A program made the translations under genes and the position numbers. Below are positions 16,863-25,588 of a stretch of DNA of 64,000 nt, piece after piece. Below the pieces are notes generated by a model. The model was not told the origin of the DNA. It did not search any database and saw only the letters and a list, made by a program, of their open reading frames with translations. Numbering within the stretch: position 1 is the first letter of the stretch; the number at the start of each line of letters is the position of its first letter. The stretch is from CALUVN01 sp944323595 (GTDB lineage Bacteria; Cyanobacteriota; Vampirovibrionia; Gastranaerophilales; Gastranaerophilaceae), in the NCBI GenBank assembly GCA_963931255.1, contig OZ006972.1, positions 868,001-932,000 of the forward strand. The letters are read 5' to 3'.

Positions 16863-17309
16863 TTAACCGTTAAAATACAGTCCGTGTCTTTGCATATCAA
16901 CAGCGCGGAAACGTGCATCCAATGCTAAATCTGCTGCCAGTTCGGCATCTGAAGTATTTTTAATCAAATCAGCAGTCAGACCTGCAGCACTTTTAAACCC
17001 GTTTAAAATTCCTGACGGCACTTGATTAATATCTGTTAGATTATTTTGTTTCATATATGCCAGTAATGATGATTGGTAATCATCTTGAGCTCTATCCTGC
17101 TGTGCTTTCAGGTTACCAAACAATGTCATATAGTTATTATATTTTTCGGTTGCATTTTGATAAGCAATTTTACCTTGCAGCCACAATGGTGTACTTTTTA
17201 ATTGCTCCATCATTCTGGCTTTATAATTCTCATACGTACCGTACTGATTCTGTAATTCCGTACTAGAATTAAAGTAAAATTCCGATTTAATTCCGTCAGT
17301 TGGTGCCAT
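16863..17309 (-). CDS. Hypothetical helical protein, 148 residues
   Basis: AGGGAG precedes the ATG, so the gene looks genuine. The product is largely alpha-helical and rich in Gln, Asn and Tyr (NSSTELQNQYGTYENY, ENATEKYNNYMTLFGNL-like segments), with no signal peptide and no membrane helix. The central region could form a coiled coil. I recognise no family. It stands alone, divergent from dapB, with rpsO upstream of nothing it would share. Confidence 0.65.
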   Translation of the reverse strand: MAPTDGIKSEFYFNSSTELQNQYGTYENYKARMMEQLKSTPLWLQGKIAYQNATEKYNNYMTLFGNLKAQQDRAQDDYQSSLLAYMKQNNLTDINQVPSGILNGFKSAAGLTADLIKNTSDAELAADLALDARFRAVDMQRHGLYFNG

Positions 17310-17453
17310 AAATCTCCCTTTTTTCTTGTTACTTATATATATAAAGTATTTCTTGCGTCAAAAATTGCCTTTTTGATTAAGTTTTGTAAAGCTATATTAC
17401 TCATACGTTTTTGTTTCTGCTAACATTGTAGAACACAAAGAGGAGTGATTATT

Positions 17454-18203
17454 ATGATAAAAGTTGCAGTATGCGGCAGCGAGGGGAAAATGGGAAAAGA
17501 AGTGGTTCAGGCAATAATTGATGAACCGCAGACAGAACTTGCCGCAAAAATCGACATAGCAGGAAATGATACCTATAAAACAATAGAAGAAGCATCAAAA
17601 GCTGCAAAAATTGATGTGCTGATTGATTTTACCCAGCCAAAATCAATTTTTGAAAATGCAAAATTCTGCCTGACACACGGAATAAAAATAGTCATCGGCA
17701 CAACAGGCTTAAAAGATGAGCAGATAGAAGAACTCCAAAAATTATCAGCTGAAAATAAGACCGGATGCTTTATTGCGCCGAATTTTTCAACCGGAGCAGT
17801 CCTTATGATGATGTTTGCAAAACAGGCTGCAAAATACTTTGACAATGCCGAAATCATTGAACTTCACCATAACCAGAAAAAAGATGCGCCATCAGGTACT
17901 GCAATAAAAACAGCCTTGATGATGTCAGAAGCAAATGATAATTTTAAAAAAGGGAATTGCCCTGAAACAGAAACCATTGAGGGAGCCAGAGGCGGGGAAT
18001 CTTATGCGGGAATTCAAATTCATTCGGTAAGAATGCCGGGTTATATAGCCTCACAGGAAGTTCTGTTCGGCTCAAGCGGACAACTTTTCAAAATCCGCCA
18101 CGACTCGATGGACAGAAAATGTTATATGGCAGGGGTAATTCTTGCAACAAAACATGTTTTTGAAAAGAACGATTTTATTTACGGGTTAGAAAATATATTA
18201 TAA
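17454..18203 (+). CDS. dapB: 4-hydroxy-tetrahydrodipicolinate reductase
   Basis: 249 residues from the ATG at 17454. AGGAG at 17441-17445 is spaced eight bases from this ATG, so the GTG at 17445 is not used. Motifs are CGSEGKMGKEV (nucleotide-binding loop), IGTTGL, APNFSTGAVLMM and HHNQKKDAPSGTA, with the catalytic His-His and Lys residues. DapB reduces the cyclic intermediate to tetrahydrodipicolinate in lysine and diaminopimelate synthesis. It is followed 13 bases later by asd, giving a small lysine/DAP operon. Confidence 0.96.
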   Translation: MIKVAVCGSEGKMGKEVVQAIIDEPQTELAAKIDIAGNDTYKTIEEASKAAKIDVLIDFTQPKSIFENAKFCLTHGIKIVIGTTGLKDEQIEELQKLSAENKTGCFIAPNFSTGAVLMMMFAKQAAKYFDNAEIIELHHNQKKDAPSGTAIKTALMMSEANDNFKKGNCPETETIEGARGGESYAGIQIHSVRMPGYIASQEVLFGSSGQLFKIRHDSMDRKCYMAGVILATKHVFEKNDFIYGLENIL

Positions 18204-18216
18204 GGGAATTAAAACA

Positions 18217-19233
18217 ATGAGAAAACCAAACATAGCAATTTTAGGCGCAACAGGTGTTGTAGGAAGAGAAATAACAAAAATAATCGACGAATTGAAAATT
18301 GAATTTAACGAAATCAAATTTCTTTCAAGTGCCAAAAGTGCAGGTACAGAGCTTGAATTTCAAGGTAAAAAATATATAGTGGAAGAAGCTAAACCTGAGA
18401 GTTTTGACGGTGTAAATATTGTGCTTGCATCAGCAGGGGCATCAACTTCAAAACTTTTTGCTCCGGAAATCGTTAAACGCGGCGGAGTTCTCATTGATAA
18501 CTCCAGCGCTTTCAGAATGGATAAAGATGTACCGCTTGTAATTGCTTATGTTAACGACGAAGATTTGAGAAAACACAAAGGAATTATAGCAAACCCGAAC
18601 TGTTCAACTTCCCAATTGATGCTGGTTTTGAAACCGCTCCACGAAAAAGCAAAAATTAAACGACTCTTAGTATCGACTTATCAGGCAGTATCAGGAGCAG
18701 GACTTGCGGCAATAAACGAACTTACAGCAGATACAAAAGCAAACCTTGCCGGTGAAAAATTTGAAAATAAATGTTTCAAAAAACCTATTTCATTTAACGT
18801 AATCCCGCAGATAGATGTATTCTGCGAAAACGGTTACACAAAAGAAGAAATGAAAGTGGCAAACGAAACTAAAAAAATTCTTCACCTTGCACCGGAAACT
18901 CCGATATCATGCACCGCTGCACGCGTACCGGTTTACAACGGACACTCAGAAGCTGTTGATATTGAATTTGAAGAAAAAATTACGCCCGATGAAGTAAGAG
19001 AAATTTTGAAAAACTCTTTCGGAGTAACAGTAATTGATAATCCTGAAAATTACGAATATCCGACAACACGCGATGCATCAGGTGTCGATCCGGTCTTTGT
19101 AGGACGAATAAGAAAAAATCTTGCGTTTGATAACGGAATTTCACTCTGGTGCGTTGCCGATAACCTCAGAATCGGTGCGGCTTTGAATACCGTCAGACTT
19201 TGCCAGAAAGTTATTGAAATGGATTTGTTTTAA
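18217..19233 (+). CDS. asd: Aspartate-semialdehyde dehydrogenase
   Basis: 338 residues. GATGVVGREI binds NADP, ANPNCSTSQLM contains the catalytic cysteine, and TAARVPVYNGHSE carries the conserved Arg and His of the active site. It reduces aspartyl phosphate to the semialdehyde, the branch point to lysine/DAP, threonine and methionine. It shares an operon with dapB and ends just before a strong hairpin. Confidence 0.96.
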   Translation: MRKPNIAILGATGVVGREITKIIDELKIEFNEIKFLSSAKSAGTELEFQGKKYIVEEAKPESFDGVNIVLASAGASTSKLFAPEIVKRGGVLIDNSSAFRMDKDVPLVIAYVNDEDLRKHKGIIANPNCSTSQLMLVLKPLHEKAKIKRLLVSTYQAVSGAGLAAINELTADTKANLAGEKFENKCFKKPISFNVIPQIDVFCENGYTKEEMKVANETKKILHLAPETPISCTAARVPVYNGHSEAVDIEFEEKITPDEVREILKNSFGVTVIDNPENYEYPTTRDASGVDPVFVGRIRKNLAFDNGISLWCVADNLRIGAALNTVRLCQKVIEMDLF

Positions 19234-19248
19234 TTGAAAAAAGTTGAC

Positions 19249-19284
19249 TTTTCACACAAAATTATTAAAAATTTTGTGTGAAAA
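19249..19284 (+). terminator. Intrinsic terminator after asd
   Basis: A perfect 15-bp stem (19249-19263 with 19270-19284; core CACACAAAATT) with a six-base loop, 15 bases after the asd stop. The rest of 19285-19393 is AT-rich sequence that probably holds the promoter of the next small gene. I could not pick a convincing -35/-10 pair there. Confidence 0.7.
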
Positions 19285-19393
19285 TTTCAACAAAATTTTA
19301 TTAATTTTTTGCAAAATTTCTAAACATTCAGACAAAAAAAATTATGTTTGTGTTTTAATCAAATCAACAGAAAAATATAAAGGTCATACAATT

Positions 19394-19543
19394 ATGAAAA
19401 CAGAAGAAAAAAAAGTAAACTTAATGGACAAAAAACACGTAATCACTAACGTTGATACCCACATTGACTCTAATGAAAATGATTCTATTTACGAATACCG
19501 TTCTAATATAGAAATGCTTGAACAAACATTACAAATCGCATAA
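19394..19543 (+). CDS. 49-residue acidic small protein, unknown function
   Basis: The ATG at 19394 is preceded by a weak AAAGG. The product begins MKTEEKKVNLMDKKHV and contains VDTHIDSNENDSIYEY; it is acidic, hydrophilic and unlike anything I recognise. The upstream in-frame codons belong to the terminator region and are not used. The next small gene starts 23 bases later on the same strand, so the two probably form an operon. Confidence 0.5.
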   Translation: MKTEEKKVNLMDKKHVITNVDTHIDSNENDSIYEYRSNIEMLEQTLQIA

Positions 19544-19566
19544 CAGGAAAAAAGAGAAAAAGGGAA

Positions 19567-19827
19567 ATGGAGATCTCTAAAATTACGGTTGGAGCATTTA
19601 ATAAAATAAATGCAAAACATACGGTTATTAACCCTGCTTTGAATTTTGTAGAAACAAATATAAAAACTGCATTAAATATCCATACACCTGAAGTAAAAAT
19701 CAAAACTCCGGATGTTGATGTTTTCCAAGAGGTGAAAGGTGTAGAGCAAATAGAACGTAACTACCGGATGAAAGCTGATATTGCAAAAAGTCTTGGCAGT
19801 GTACAAGATTTTTATTTTTTGATGTAG
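19567..19827 (+). CDS. 86-residue small protein, unknown function
   Basis: Starts MEISKITVGAFNKINAK and contains an amphipathic repeat-like stretch with HTPEVKIKTPDVDVF. It has no membrane helix and no known domain. An AAAGGG lies unusually close to the ATG, leaving the start slightly uncertain. It ends 39 bases before the convergent GT8 gene and probably belongs with the 49-residue gene. Confidence 0.5.
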   Translation: MEISKITVGAFNKINAKHTVINPALNFVETNIKTALNIHTPEVKIKTPDVDVFQEVKGVEQIERNYRMKADIAKSLGSVQDFYFLM

Positions 19828-19866
19828 TCAGGTGTTTGCCTGCAAAGATATTCTATTAATGCCCCA

Positions 19867-20835
19867 TCAGGGTTGTTTGTATAAATTTTTGCTTACCGGA
19901 ATTTTTATACCAAGAATTGTCAGTGTTTTAGTTTTCTTTTTGTGGCTGAAAACATTTTTTATAGAAAACAGCTTTTGTGAAAAACTTTCAGGTTTTGGAA
20001 GAGCAGATTTTTCATAGCATAATTTTATTTCATCACACACAACTGATTTCTCGGCGTATTCCCACCATAAATCTTTTAACGGATGCCCGCAGCCTTTGAG
20101 ACAAGGTTTAATTCCTGTATAATGGATGATTACCGGAGTTTTTGAAGCATTCAAATAATCTTCTTCCGCTTGTCCGTCGTATTCATAGTAGAAGTTGCGC
20201 CACCATGTGTTAAGATAATTGTATTTCGGGTTCAAGAGAACTTTTTTCTCATCAGTTACCACATTCAGAATGTCCTGATCACAAAATTCTATTTTTCGTT
20301 CGGTAGAAAGAGCGTATGATTTTACCAAATCAAAAAATTTATTTTCCCTGCAATATTTGCAGTTAAAAAGTAGAACTCCCGAATTAAAATAATGCGGCTG
20401 TCTCAGTCCTAATCGTTTAATATGTTTTTGGACATCCCAAACATCTTCTACTGCGCCAAGAAAATTTCCCTCCAAATTTGTTTCCCATAATTCGGTCAAA
20501 TCCCCGCATACAAGCGTATCGCAGTCAAGATAAAGAATTCTGTCTAAGTCAGGACAAAAATCAGGCAGTTTAACTCTGAACCATGCCTCTTTTGTTACCC
20601 ATCCCGACATCGGAAATTTATCAAATTCCGACTGGTCAATTTTTACCATACGTATGGTGCATTTAGTTTTTACTTTAAACTTTTCAAGCTTTAACAGGCT
20701 TTCGGTATTTAAGTTTGAATACAATATAACAAATGAGATGTAAGGATTATTGATAGCAGCCCCTGTCATTGAAACAATTGTCTGATCCAGATATTTGTCA
20801 TCCGGAGCGTATGCTATTGTCATTTTATTTTTCAT
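19867..20835 (-). CDS. Glycosyltransferase family 8 protein
   Basis: 322 residues. It shows the GT8 pattern: IAYAPDDKYLDQTIVSM, then DRILYLDCDTLVCGDL with the metal-binding D-x-D, YFNSGVLLFNC, FCDQDILN and IIHYTGIKPC with the second His. Family members add glucose or galactose to lipopolysaccharide or other glycans. It overlaps the preceding glycosyltransferase by 11 bases and is the last gene of the leftward run that includes the aryl-polyene genes. It might decorate that lipid or a surface glycan. Confidence 0.9.
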   Translation of the reverse strand: MKNKMTIAYAPDDKYLDQTIVSMTGAAINNPYISFVILYSNLNTESLLKLEKFKVKTKCTIRMVKIDQSEFDKFPMSGWVTKEAWFRVKLPDFCPDLDRILYLDCDTLVCGDLTELWETNLEGNFLGAVEDVWDVQKHIKRLGLRQPHYFNSGVLLFNCKYCRENKFFDLVKSYALSTERKIEFCDQDILNVVTDEKKVLLNPKYNYLNTWWRNFYYEYDGQAEEDYLNASKTPVIIHYTGIKPCLKGCGHPLKDLWWEYAEKSVVCDEIKLCYEKSALPKPESFSQKLFSIKNVFSHKKKTKTLTILGIKIPVSKNLYKQP

Positions 20836-21742
20836 AATCCCCGCCTGTCAGTTTTTCATATAGAGTGCCTGTAAAATCAATATTTTTTTTCTTACTCAAA
20901 ACTTTCATTTTATGCGTAAGTTTATGAATGGAAGACATCTGTTTAAATTGTTCAAAACGTTCTTTACTGTATGGATTTAAAAGTTCATTTTGCATTTGCT
21001 GTACGGGAAAGAAACTGAAAAACGGAACATTTTGCCATAATTTTTTATTTTCATCCCCAGCCATTGTTACCATTGTGAATGCGTGCAAAAACGTAAAATA
21101 ATTTACCAGAAAATGATTGTTGCGCCAGTATTCATGCAGAACTTCTTTTGTATCGGTGAGGATTTTATGTTCCGGCTTTGAATGAATAAAATAACTTGCC
21201 ATATTAAGACCGTCGAGGTCTGCTTCAGGATTATTCCGGAATACAAACAGGTCGGAATTTGTAATATACTCAGGCATTTTATCCGTAAATAATACTGTTG
21301 CATCCACCCAGGTGCCGCCGTTTTCCGTAAGCAGGTGCGTGCGGAGAATATCAGAAAAATGCGCGGTTTTAATTATACCTTTATTTTTCAAATCATAAAT
21401 AAATCCGGGGATGTTTGCATAATTTTCTATATTGTCCGAAGTAAGAATTATTCTTTCACGTCCGTCCGAAAATTTTTCAACACTTTCAAGACATGTTTTC
21501 ACAAGCGGCGGAAGATTTTCCATGCCCTGCTCCCAGTATTGCCAGATTATTTTCGGCGCATCTTTAAGTGATTCCTGCTTTTTATTTTCGTTTCTTTTCT
21601 GAACAATTTTTACATATTTTTTCAGGTATTTTTTTGCATAATCACCTTTTACAATACGCCGGATGCGTTTGTTTGGAATAAATATTTCAATAAAAATTTT
21701 AAACAAAGAATTTTTTGTTTGATTTAGAAAAGATTTAATCAT
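20825..21742 (-). CDS. Capsular polysaccharide/GT32-type glycosyltransferase
   Basis: 305 residues. Typical blocks are PKIIWQYWEQGMENLPP, LKNKGIIKTAHFSDILRTHLL and ENGGTWVDATVLFTDKMP, where the W-x-D takes the place of the D-x-D metal site of OCH1-like sugar transferases. Its start overlaps the end of the TSCPD gene by eight bases and its end overlaps the GT8 gene, so all three are one transcript. Sugar and acceptor are unknown. Confidence 0.87.
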   Translation of the reverse strand: MIKSFLNQTKNSLFKIFIEIFIPNKRIRRIVKGDYAKKYLKKYVKIVQKRNENKKQESLKDAPKIIWQYWEQGMENLPPLVKTCLESVEKFSDGRERIILTSDNIENYANIPGFIYDLKNKGIIKTAHFSDILRTHLLTENGGTWVDATVLFTDKMPEYITNSDLFVFRNNPEADLDGLNMASYFIHSKPEHKILTDTKEVLHEYWRNNHFLVNYFTFLHAFTMVTMAGDENKKLWQNVPFFSFFPVQQMQNELLNPYSKERFEQFKQMSSIHKLTHKMKVLSKKKNIDFTGTLYEKLTGGDYEK

Positions 21743-22025
21743 TTTTCACTGTTGTTTTAATTTTATTTTTGTACTCAATCAGACATTTAGCAAGCTGGTC
21801 AGGGCAGGATGTCCCCTTGTCCCCGCAGGTTATTCCCTGTAATCTTTCAATTACTTCATCAATTTTCATTCCTCTAATCAGGCTGACTATTCCTTTAAGG
21901 TTGCCGTTGCAGCCGCCCAGAAATCCTGCGTCAACTATTCTTCCGTCTTCATCAATTGCAGCCTGTATCATTCTGCTGCATGTACCTGTTGTTTCGTATT
22001 GAATTACTTCTACATTTTTATTCAT
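21735..22025 (-). CDS. TSCPD-domain protein (TIGR03905 type)
   Basis: 96 residues covering the whole small family: YETTGTCSRMI, GFLGGCNGNLKGI and GITCGDKGTSCPDQLAKCL. The cysteine-rich C-x-x-G-C-N-G and TSCPDQL motifs also end some class II ribonucleotide reductases, where they suggest metal or nucleotide binding; function as a single protein is unknown. AAAGGT lies eight bases before the ATG. It sits between the ferredoxin-nitroreductase and the glycosyltransferases with short gaps or overlaps. Confidence 0.88.
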   Translation of the reverse strand: MNKNVEVIQYETTGTCSRMIQAAIDEDGRIVDAGFLGGCNGNLKGIVSLIRGMKIDEVIERLQGITCGDKGTSCPDQLAKCLIEYKNKIKTTVKND

Positions 22026-22036
22026 TATTTATACCT

Positions 22037-22927
22037 TTATCTGATAAAATTCCAAAAATATCTTTTTACTTTGTCAAAAATTTTCATATCATTTCTGCCG
22101 CCTTTTTGTGCGGTTGAAATTGTGTAAGGTTCAGGCTGGGTGGTTCTTGAATATTTAATATCGCGCGGCCCGAAAAGCATCACGTAAGAAGCTTTGTAAC
22201 CATCGGGAATTTGAAGCTGGCGGCAGAGTTCCGGAAACATTTTAAGGCAGATTTCCGCAAATCCGCACCACACAGTGCCGACACCTAAACTCTGTGCATA
22301 TAATTCAAAATAACTTAATGCAATTATCGGGTCAATATCCGCACACGGTGCGTCTATTGGTGAGCAGGCAACTATAAGATGCGGTGCGCCTCTAAAAATT
22401 ACGTCTTCACCGTTTAAAAATGCGTCTTTGTATTTGCCGAATTTTTCAAGGATAGGTTTAACCGGAGTTTTTGTCAGAATTTTTATAAGTGTGCTGGTTA
22501 CATACGCTCTAAAGTCATTCATTACAGCAATATCATCAATAAAGGCAAAATGAAGACGATGATTGTTACACCCGGTTGGTACCCAGTTTAGCATATTTTT
22601 AAGTTTGTCCATAGTTTCTTTGTCAAGATTTTCACTCTTATAATGCCTGAAACTTCTGCGGCTTTTTATCAGGTTTAAAATATCTTCGCTTTTAACATCT
22701 TTTATGGAGTCTGAATCCTGCGGATTTTTACCAAAAATTGAAAGTGCACCTGTAGGACATACTGCAAGACAGTGCTGGCATTTTATACATCTTTGTTCCC
22801 CGTTTTGTGCAATATGCGGGACTTCATTTTTATTTTGTTCCAATACTCCTGCAGTACAATCTTTTACACAAAGTCCGCAGTGTATACATTTTTTTTCATC
22901 AATAACCAAATTCATGCAGTTCATCAT
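22037..22927 (-). CDS. Nitroreductase with N-terminal 2[4Fe-4S] ferredoxin domain
   Basis: 296 residues. Residues 1-70 hold two [4Fe-4S] motifs (CIHCGLCVKDC and CIKCQHCLAVC). The rest is an FMN-binding nitroreductase domain: IKSRRSFRHYK, LNWVPTGCNNHRL, GAPHLIVACSP, LYAQSLGVGTVWCGF. These fusions accept electrons from ferredoxin-type donors and reduce diverse substrates. AGGAGA precedes the start, and the ATG overlaps the stop of the LpxL-like gene (four bases). In this cluster it could reduce or desaturate part of the lipid product, but this is inference from position only. Confidence 0.88.
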   Translation of the reverse strand: MMNCMNLVIDEKKCIHCGLCVKDCTAGVLEQNKNEVPHIAQNGEQRCIKCQHCLAVCPTGALSIFGKNPQDSDSIKDVKSEDILNLIKSRRSFRHYKSENLDKETMDKLKNMLNWVPTGCNNHRLHFAFIDDIAVMNDFRAYVTSTLIKILTKTPVKPILEKFGKYKDAFLNGEDVIFRGAPHLIVACSPIDAPCADIDPIIALSYFELYAQSLGVGTVWCGFAEICLKMFPELCRQLQIPDGYKASYVMLFGPRDIKYSRTTQPEPYTISTAQKGGRNDMKIFDKVKRYFWNFIR

Positions 22928-23823
22928 TTCTCTCCTGTTTTACCGTCAACAAATATATCATAAAAATGGTAAAATTGCAGCGGATAGCGGCGTGTAAGGT
23001 TTTCAAGGAATTTTACGTATGCAGTTTGCATTTCTTTTTGATTTACCGGTGCTTTTTCTATGTAAGTAATGTATTTGTCACCTTTAGTTTTTACAAGTAC
23101 AATAAAAAAAGTCGGGCAATCCATAAGTTTTGCAAACGTAAATGTACCAAGCGGAAACTCAACAGTTCGTCCAAGAAATTTTGTTTGAAATACCGTAGAG
23201 CCTGTTTCCGACACTCTGTCTCCGGCAATAAATACAAGCTCGCCGCGGTCTAATTTTTCTTTAATTTCAATCGGAGTACTGACGTTAATCTGTTCCACCG
23301 GATAAGTTGTTACATCAGCCTGCGGCACCATAATTCTTCTGATAAATTCATTAAATATTTTACACTGGTTTTCACTGAGAAATATATTTACGTGAACATT
23401 GTATTTATCGTATTTCGCACTCAAAAATGAGCGCAAAACATGAATATTACCGAGATGTGAACTGATAAAAAATCCGCCCTTTTTTTGTATTACGCAATTA
23501 AAAAATTCATTCTTTGTCTCTTCATCAGCGAATGTAATATTATGAGGGTCAAATTTATTTATAAATGTTTCCATATTGTCAATAAGAATATCGGAATATG
23601 ATAAAAAATGCCGGAACTGGTTTACTAAAGTAGGTTTTACACCGGCTTCAGGCAGATATTTTTTGGAATACCCCCGTACTTCTTTTCCAAAAATAAATGC
23701 AAAAAAAGTGACAAAAAAGGTTAAACATTTTACGGCTTTTTTGCCGCAGATACGGTATAAATAATACATAAACAGAAGCCTTTTAAGTCCGGCAGCCTGT
23801 TCTTTTACCTGATACCATTTCAT
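22924..23823 (-). CDS. LpxL/HtrB-like lysophospholipid acyltransferase
   Basis: 299 residues. Recognisable blocks are FFISSHLGNIHVLRSF (the H-x4-D/E-like active site) and LVFIAGDRVSET, followed by FLGRTVEFPLGTF. The N-terminus has hydrophobic segments for membrane association. I choose the ATG at 23823, which overlaps the upstream stop as ATGA; the GTG at 23835 would add four residues. In known aryl-polyene clusters a similar acyltransferase domain is fused to a GT2 domain (ApeJ), while here it stands alone without the GT2 part. It could attach the polyene acyl chain to a lipid acceptor. Confidence 0.85.
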   Translation of the reverse strand: MKWYQVKEQAAGLKRLLFMYYLYRICGKKAVKCLTFFVTFFAFIFGKEVRGYSKKYLPEAGVKPTLVNQFRHFLSYSDILIDNMETFINKFDPHNITFADEETKNEFFNCVIQKKGGFFISSHLGNIHVLRSFLSAKYDKYNVHVNIFLSENQCKIFNEFIRRIMVPQADVTTYPVEQINVSTPIEIKEKLDRGELVFIAGDRVSETGSTVFQTKFLGRTVEFPLGTFTFAKLMDCPTFFIVLVKTKGDKYITYIEKAPVNQKEMQTAYVKFLENLTRRYPLQFYHFYDIFVDGKTGEK

Positions 23824-24899
23824 GCTTTTACACACTCCAGCAGGGTGTAGTCATGTGTGCTTATACGGTATTCCGATGATATTTTTAAGCCTGACTGCTC
23901 AATGAGTTTTTCCATATCGGATTTTTTATACATTTTGCTTTTACCGTTTGCCATACAGGTAAAATAAAGTGAAATATGTACAAGAGAATAAGCAGCTCCG
24001 CCGAATATCTGGTTATCTGTAAACGGTTCCAGAATATAAATTCTCGTATCATCTTCCATGTTATTGCAAATGTTTGAGAGTATATAGACAATCTGTTCTT
24101 TTGAAAAGCAATCAAGAAACTGACTCATAAACACAGCACCCGAAAAATGCGGATATGCATAATTTTTATCAATGACATTTATTCCGCAAAATTTGCATCT
24201 TGAGGAATTTATATTTTGTTTTGCGCGTTCTATATTTTCCGGCAAATCAAGCATGGTAACGTTGCAGTTTTCGTTATATGCAAGACATGCTTTTTCAAAT
24301 TTACCTGTATTTCCGCCTATGTCAAAAATTTCTGCAGGGTTATGCTTGAAAATTATTTTTAAAGCTTCTTCAAAGCAGCCGTCAGAATAATAATGGTCAA
24401 ATTCATACCAGCTTTTTTGTATCTGCGGCGGAAGTTTTGTCAGTGCAGGATAGATTGTCGGGTAGTCGCCTATAAATTTATGAAGCCCGCATGGCTCTTC
24501 TGTTTTAAAAGAGTCTAAAAGCTTTGATGCCCCGAGATAACAAACATCTTTCATAAAATTAAAGTTGACCCTTGTCATTTCATCATAGAGGAATGATTGG
24601 GCAAGTTTTGTCGTTGAAAATTTACCGTCTTCACAGTTTACCAGTCCTGCACATTCGGCAGCATCAAAAAGCGTTGATACGCAATATTCGGTAACATTAC
24701 AATGTTTTATGATTTCATCTATTGTAGATGGAGTTTCATCAATAAATTTTAAAATTCCAAGCTCCAGAAGTGCGCCTGTTGCATGAAATGTAAAGGGCGA
24801 AAAAGCTATTTCCTGTGCCTTTGTCAGTGCTTCAACACGTGAGGATTCTTTTTTGCGCTCTCTTCTGTATCTTAATTTTGTTGCATTTTCCTCTGTCAT
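23820..24899 (-). CDS. SAM-dependent O-methyltransferase-like protein
   Basis: 359 residues. An N-terminal helical/winged-helix region (about 20-110, FTFHATGALLELGILKF) is typical of dimerising small-molecule O-methyltransferases. The SAM-binding core follows: EIFDIGGNTGKFEKACL (motif I), VTMLDLPENIERAKQ and a region near FLDCFSKEQIVYIL. Aryl polyenes are often O-methylated on the aryl head, so this enzyme is a good candidate for that step. The start is only 17 bases from the divergent phosphopantetheinyl transferase, so any promoter for either gene must lie inside the other's coding region or far away. Confidence 0.87.
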   Translation of the reverse strand: MTEENATKLRYRRERKKESSRVEALTKAQEIAFSPFTFHATGALLELGILKFIDETPSTIDEIIKHCNVTEYCVSTLFDAAECAGLVNCEDGKFSTTKLAQSFLYDEMTRVNFNFMKDVCYLGASKLLDSFKTEEPCGLHKFIGDYPTIYPALTKLPPQIQKSWYEFDHYYSDGCFEEALKIIFKHNPAEIFDIGGNTGKFEKACLAYNENCNVTMLDLPENIERAKQNINSSRCKFCGINVIDKNYAYPHFSGAVFMSQFLDCFSKEQIVYILSNICNNMEDDTRIYILEPFTDNQIFGGAAYSLVHISLYFTCMANGKSKMYKKSDMEKLIEQSGLKISSEYRISTHDYTLLECVKA

Positions 24900-24916
24900 G
24901 ATATTAAAATTATAGC

Positions 24917-25588
24917 ATGGAAATTTTTTATATTGATTCTGATACTTTTTTAAATAACATCAATATTAGTTCTCTGGACAATTTTTTGGAAGAGAAATCG
25001 TTCAAATCAGACAAACAAAAAATACAGTTTTGTCTAGGACGTTTTCTGGTGAAATATATAGGAGTTTTAAAATACGGTGTTGAAAATCCTGAAATAGAAA
25101 TTTTGGATAAAAAACCGGCGTTCAAATATTCTGATATAAAATTTAGTATTTCACATTCCGGAAATATAATCCTTGCGGCTTTTGATACAGAGCCTGTCGG
25201 CGTCGATATTGAATTTATGAAACCCAGAAAATTTGATGAAATTTTTAAATATTATAAACTCAAGATTGAAAATCCTGACGCGGAATATTTTTACAGATTT
25301 TGGACAGAATACGAAGCCGGCATAAAACTGCAAATGCCTCATAAAACTTCCGCGGTTTTCAGAATGAATAATTTTATGCTTGCAGTCAAGAGCTATTCTT
25401 CTTTGGGTATCAAAAGCAGGCTCAAAATGTATGAGCTTAAAAGCCCTGTTGTCAGTACAAATCCCAGTGAACTTATAAGTTTGAAGCCGGTCAGCGCTAA
25501 TAATAAAAATGAAAATACACTTGTCATACAAGACATAAATACGGCATCTCTTACAAGTTTTTCGCCGTTAAATCTGAAAATTGAGTAG
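24917..25588 (+). CDS. 4'-phosphopantetheinyl transferase, antisense within the polyene operon
   Basis: 223 residues of the Sfp superfamily: IKFSISHSGNIILAA, EPVGVDIEFMKPR (Mg-binding G-V-D-I-E) and FYRFWTEYEAGIKL (the W-x-x-K/Y-E-A motif). It would load the phosphopantetheine arm onto the two acyl carrier proteins at 30.5-31 kb. It is the only rightward gene in this part of the cluster. Its last 196 bases (from about residue 159) overlap the 3' end of the exporter gene tail to tail. The Sfp fold seems complete by about residue 175, so the remaining tail may be dispensable read-through. Confidence 0.88.
   Translation: MEIFYIDSDTFLNNINISSLDNFLEEKSFKSDKQKIQFCLGRFLVKYIGVLKYGVENPEIEILDKKPAFKYSDIKFSISHSGNIILAAFDTEPVGVDIEFMKPRKFDEIFKYYKLKIENPDAEYFYRFWTEYEAGIKLQMPHKTSAVFRMNNFMLAVKSYSSLGIKSRLKMYELKSPVVSTNPSELISLKPVSANNKNENTLVIQDINTASLTSFSPLNLKIE

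Noticed and set aside
17310..17453. Lysine riboswitch in front of dapB
   Set aside because: The divergent gap is too short and shows none of the paired elements of that RNA.
19244..19393. N-terminal extension of the 49-residue protein
   Set aside because: The in-frame upstream codons pass through the asd terminator hairpin, are extremely AT-rich and give no sensible protein; the ATG at 19394 is preferred.
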